NCBI GenBank assembly: GCA_019115605.1
Contig: DXDG01000014.1
Span: forward strand, 143,150 to 207,149
Length of the DNA stretch: 64,000 nt
Direction of reading: 5' to 3'
From: Candidatus Alistipes faecigallinarum
GTDB taxonomy: Bacteria > Bacteroidota > Bacteroidia > Bacteroidales > Rikenellaceae
Part shown: piece after piece, positions 63,549-64,000 of the stretch
Layout of the letters: each line of letters starts with the position of its first letter
How positions within the stretch are numbered: the stretch's first letter is position 1
Program-made: the position numbers and the translations under genes
Notes under the pieces: model-generated
Database searches by the model: none
The model's input: only the letters and a program-made list of their open reading frames with translations
What the model was told of the DNA's origin: nothing

Positions 63549-64000
63549 ATGAAAGAGAACACCCTGGAGCTCTCCTTCGAGATGTACGAAGAGTTGAAGG
63601 AGACTCTTATCAAGACGCTCCGCTCGGAGTTGGCCGAAGCCCGGTCACAATCGACGGCGGCCATTGATACGGACGCAATTAAGCGGTTGCAGATTCGGAT
63701 TCTGCAACTGGAGCAGACACAGACAAGGGTAAGCGAGGCACAGCAGGAACGGGGTCTTCGGATCGAGCAACGGCTGCAAGCGATCTCCGAGCGGCAGGAG
63801 CAGATTAGCGAAGCCCTCGGAACGCAGATTTCGGAGATCGACGAGAAAGTGGCCGGGATGGAGATTCCCGAGGAGTTGCCGCCGCGGATGGTGCAGCACC
63901 GCTTCGCGCTCTCCCTCGACGCAACCCGCAACTTTTGGCTCTTCATATCGATGTTTATCGTGATTGCGGTGCAATCTGTCGGACTCTACCTGGAGTGGCG
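63549..64000 (+). CDS. Coiled-coil membrane protein of the mobile element, 3' end missing
   Basis: 150 residues are visible before the window ends. The N-terminal part (about 1-105) is rich in E, Q and R with heptad-like spacing, suggesting a coiled coil. A hydrophobic segment at about 128-148 (FWLFISMFIVIAVQSVGLYL) looks like a membrane helix. ATG at 63549, 21 bases after the relaxase stop. Similar small proteins often follow mob genes in Bacteroides elements, but their function is not known to me. Confidence 0.7.
   Translation, partial: MKENTLELSFEMYEELKETLIKTLRSELAEARSQSTAAIDTDAIKRLQIRILQLEQTQTRVSEAQQERGLRIEQRLQAISERQEQISEALGTQISEIDEKVAGMEIPEELPPRMVQHRFALSLDATRNFWLFISMFIVIAVQSVGLYLEW

Larger units (their letters stand above)
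55108..64000. mobile_element. Integrative mobilizable element (NBU-like plan), right end not in window
   Basis: Starts at a tRNA 3' end and runs past the right edge. Contents in order: tyrosine integrase, AbiE toxin-antitoxin, a membrane protein, a HTH/excisionase-like protein, primase-helicase, primase, MobC and relaxase. This matches the integrase-helicase-primase-mob order of Bacteroides NBU-type elements. The first four kilobases are visibly more AT-rich than the chromosome. No type IV secretion genes are seen, so transfer would need a helper element. Confidence 0.85.

Overview
This is one continuous stretch of a GC-rich chromosome from a gut-type Bacteroidales bacterium, most like Alistipes (Rikenellaceae). 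That placement is an inference. It rests on SusC/SusD genes, lipoprotein glycosidases, an UpxY-type antiterminator, glycine-lipid genes, many Bacteroidetes -7 boxes (TAnnTTTG) and the high GC content. No complete rRNA or tRNA gene was seen.

Layout. (1) 1-10919, minus strand: a surface-polysaccharide operon read from a consensus promoter at 10888-10919. It encodes an UpxY-like antiterminator, a WecA/TagO-like glycosyl-1-phosphate transferase, an SLBB export protein, a Wzz-like chain-length protein, RmlA-C-D-B for dTDP-L-rhamnose, a flippase and the start of a family 2 glycosyltransferase. (2) 11105-12450: pth and rplY (L25/Ctc). (3) 12521-18200: an 18-bp degenerate repeat array, then a two-gene cassette of GH2 beta-galactosidase and lipoprotein alpha-L-fucosidase. 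(4) 18238-21482: galE, divergent kbl with an AsnC/Lrp regulator, and a second short repeat array. (5) 21511-31328, minus: an S4 RNA-binding gene and a shortened division/cell-wall cluster (rsmH, ftsL-like, ftsI, murE, mraY, murD, ftsW). (6) 31576-39046: a GH3 enzyme, the glycine-lipid genes glsA and glsB, folC and lnt. (7) 39148-54753: a GH109-like gene converging on an unusual polysaccharide-utilisation locus. That locus has SusC, SusD, a DUF5018-like lipoprotein, a DUF5009 membrane protein, a metallophosphatase and three paralogous GHL10-like lipoproteins. (8) 55108 to the right edge: an integrative mobilizable element sitting at a truncated tRNA 3' end.

How parts work together. Region 1 makes, links, sizes and exports a rhamnose-containing polymer, probably under UpxY processive antitermination. 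Region 5 supplies meso-DAP peptidoglycan and septal synthesis. Region 7 should bind and import a glycan at the outer membrane and cut it with surface enzymes; its substrate cannot be read from sequence. Region 8 carries integrase, an AbiE-type toxin-antitoxin pair coupled to an unknown membrane protein, an excisionase-like regulator, a primase-helicase and primase around an iteron-like array, and MobC plus relaxase.

The most interesting places for follow-up are the three-paralog locus with its repeat-rich leader, the AbiE-membrane protein operon, and the CTTAC repeat array beside the replication genes.
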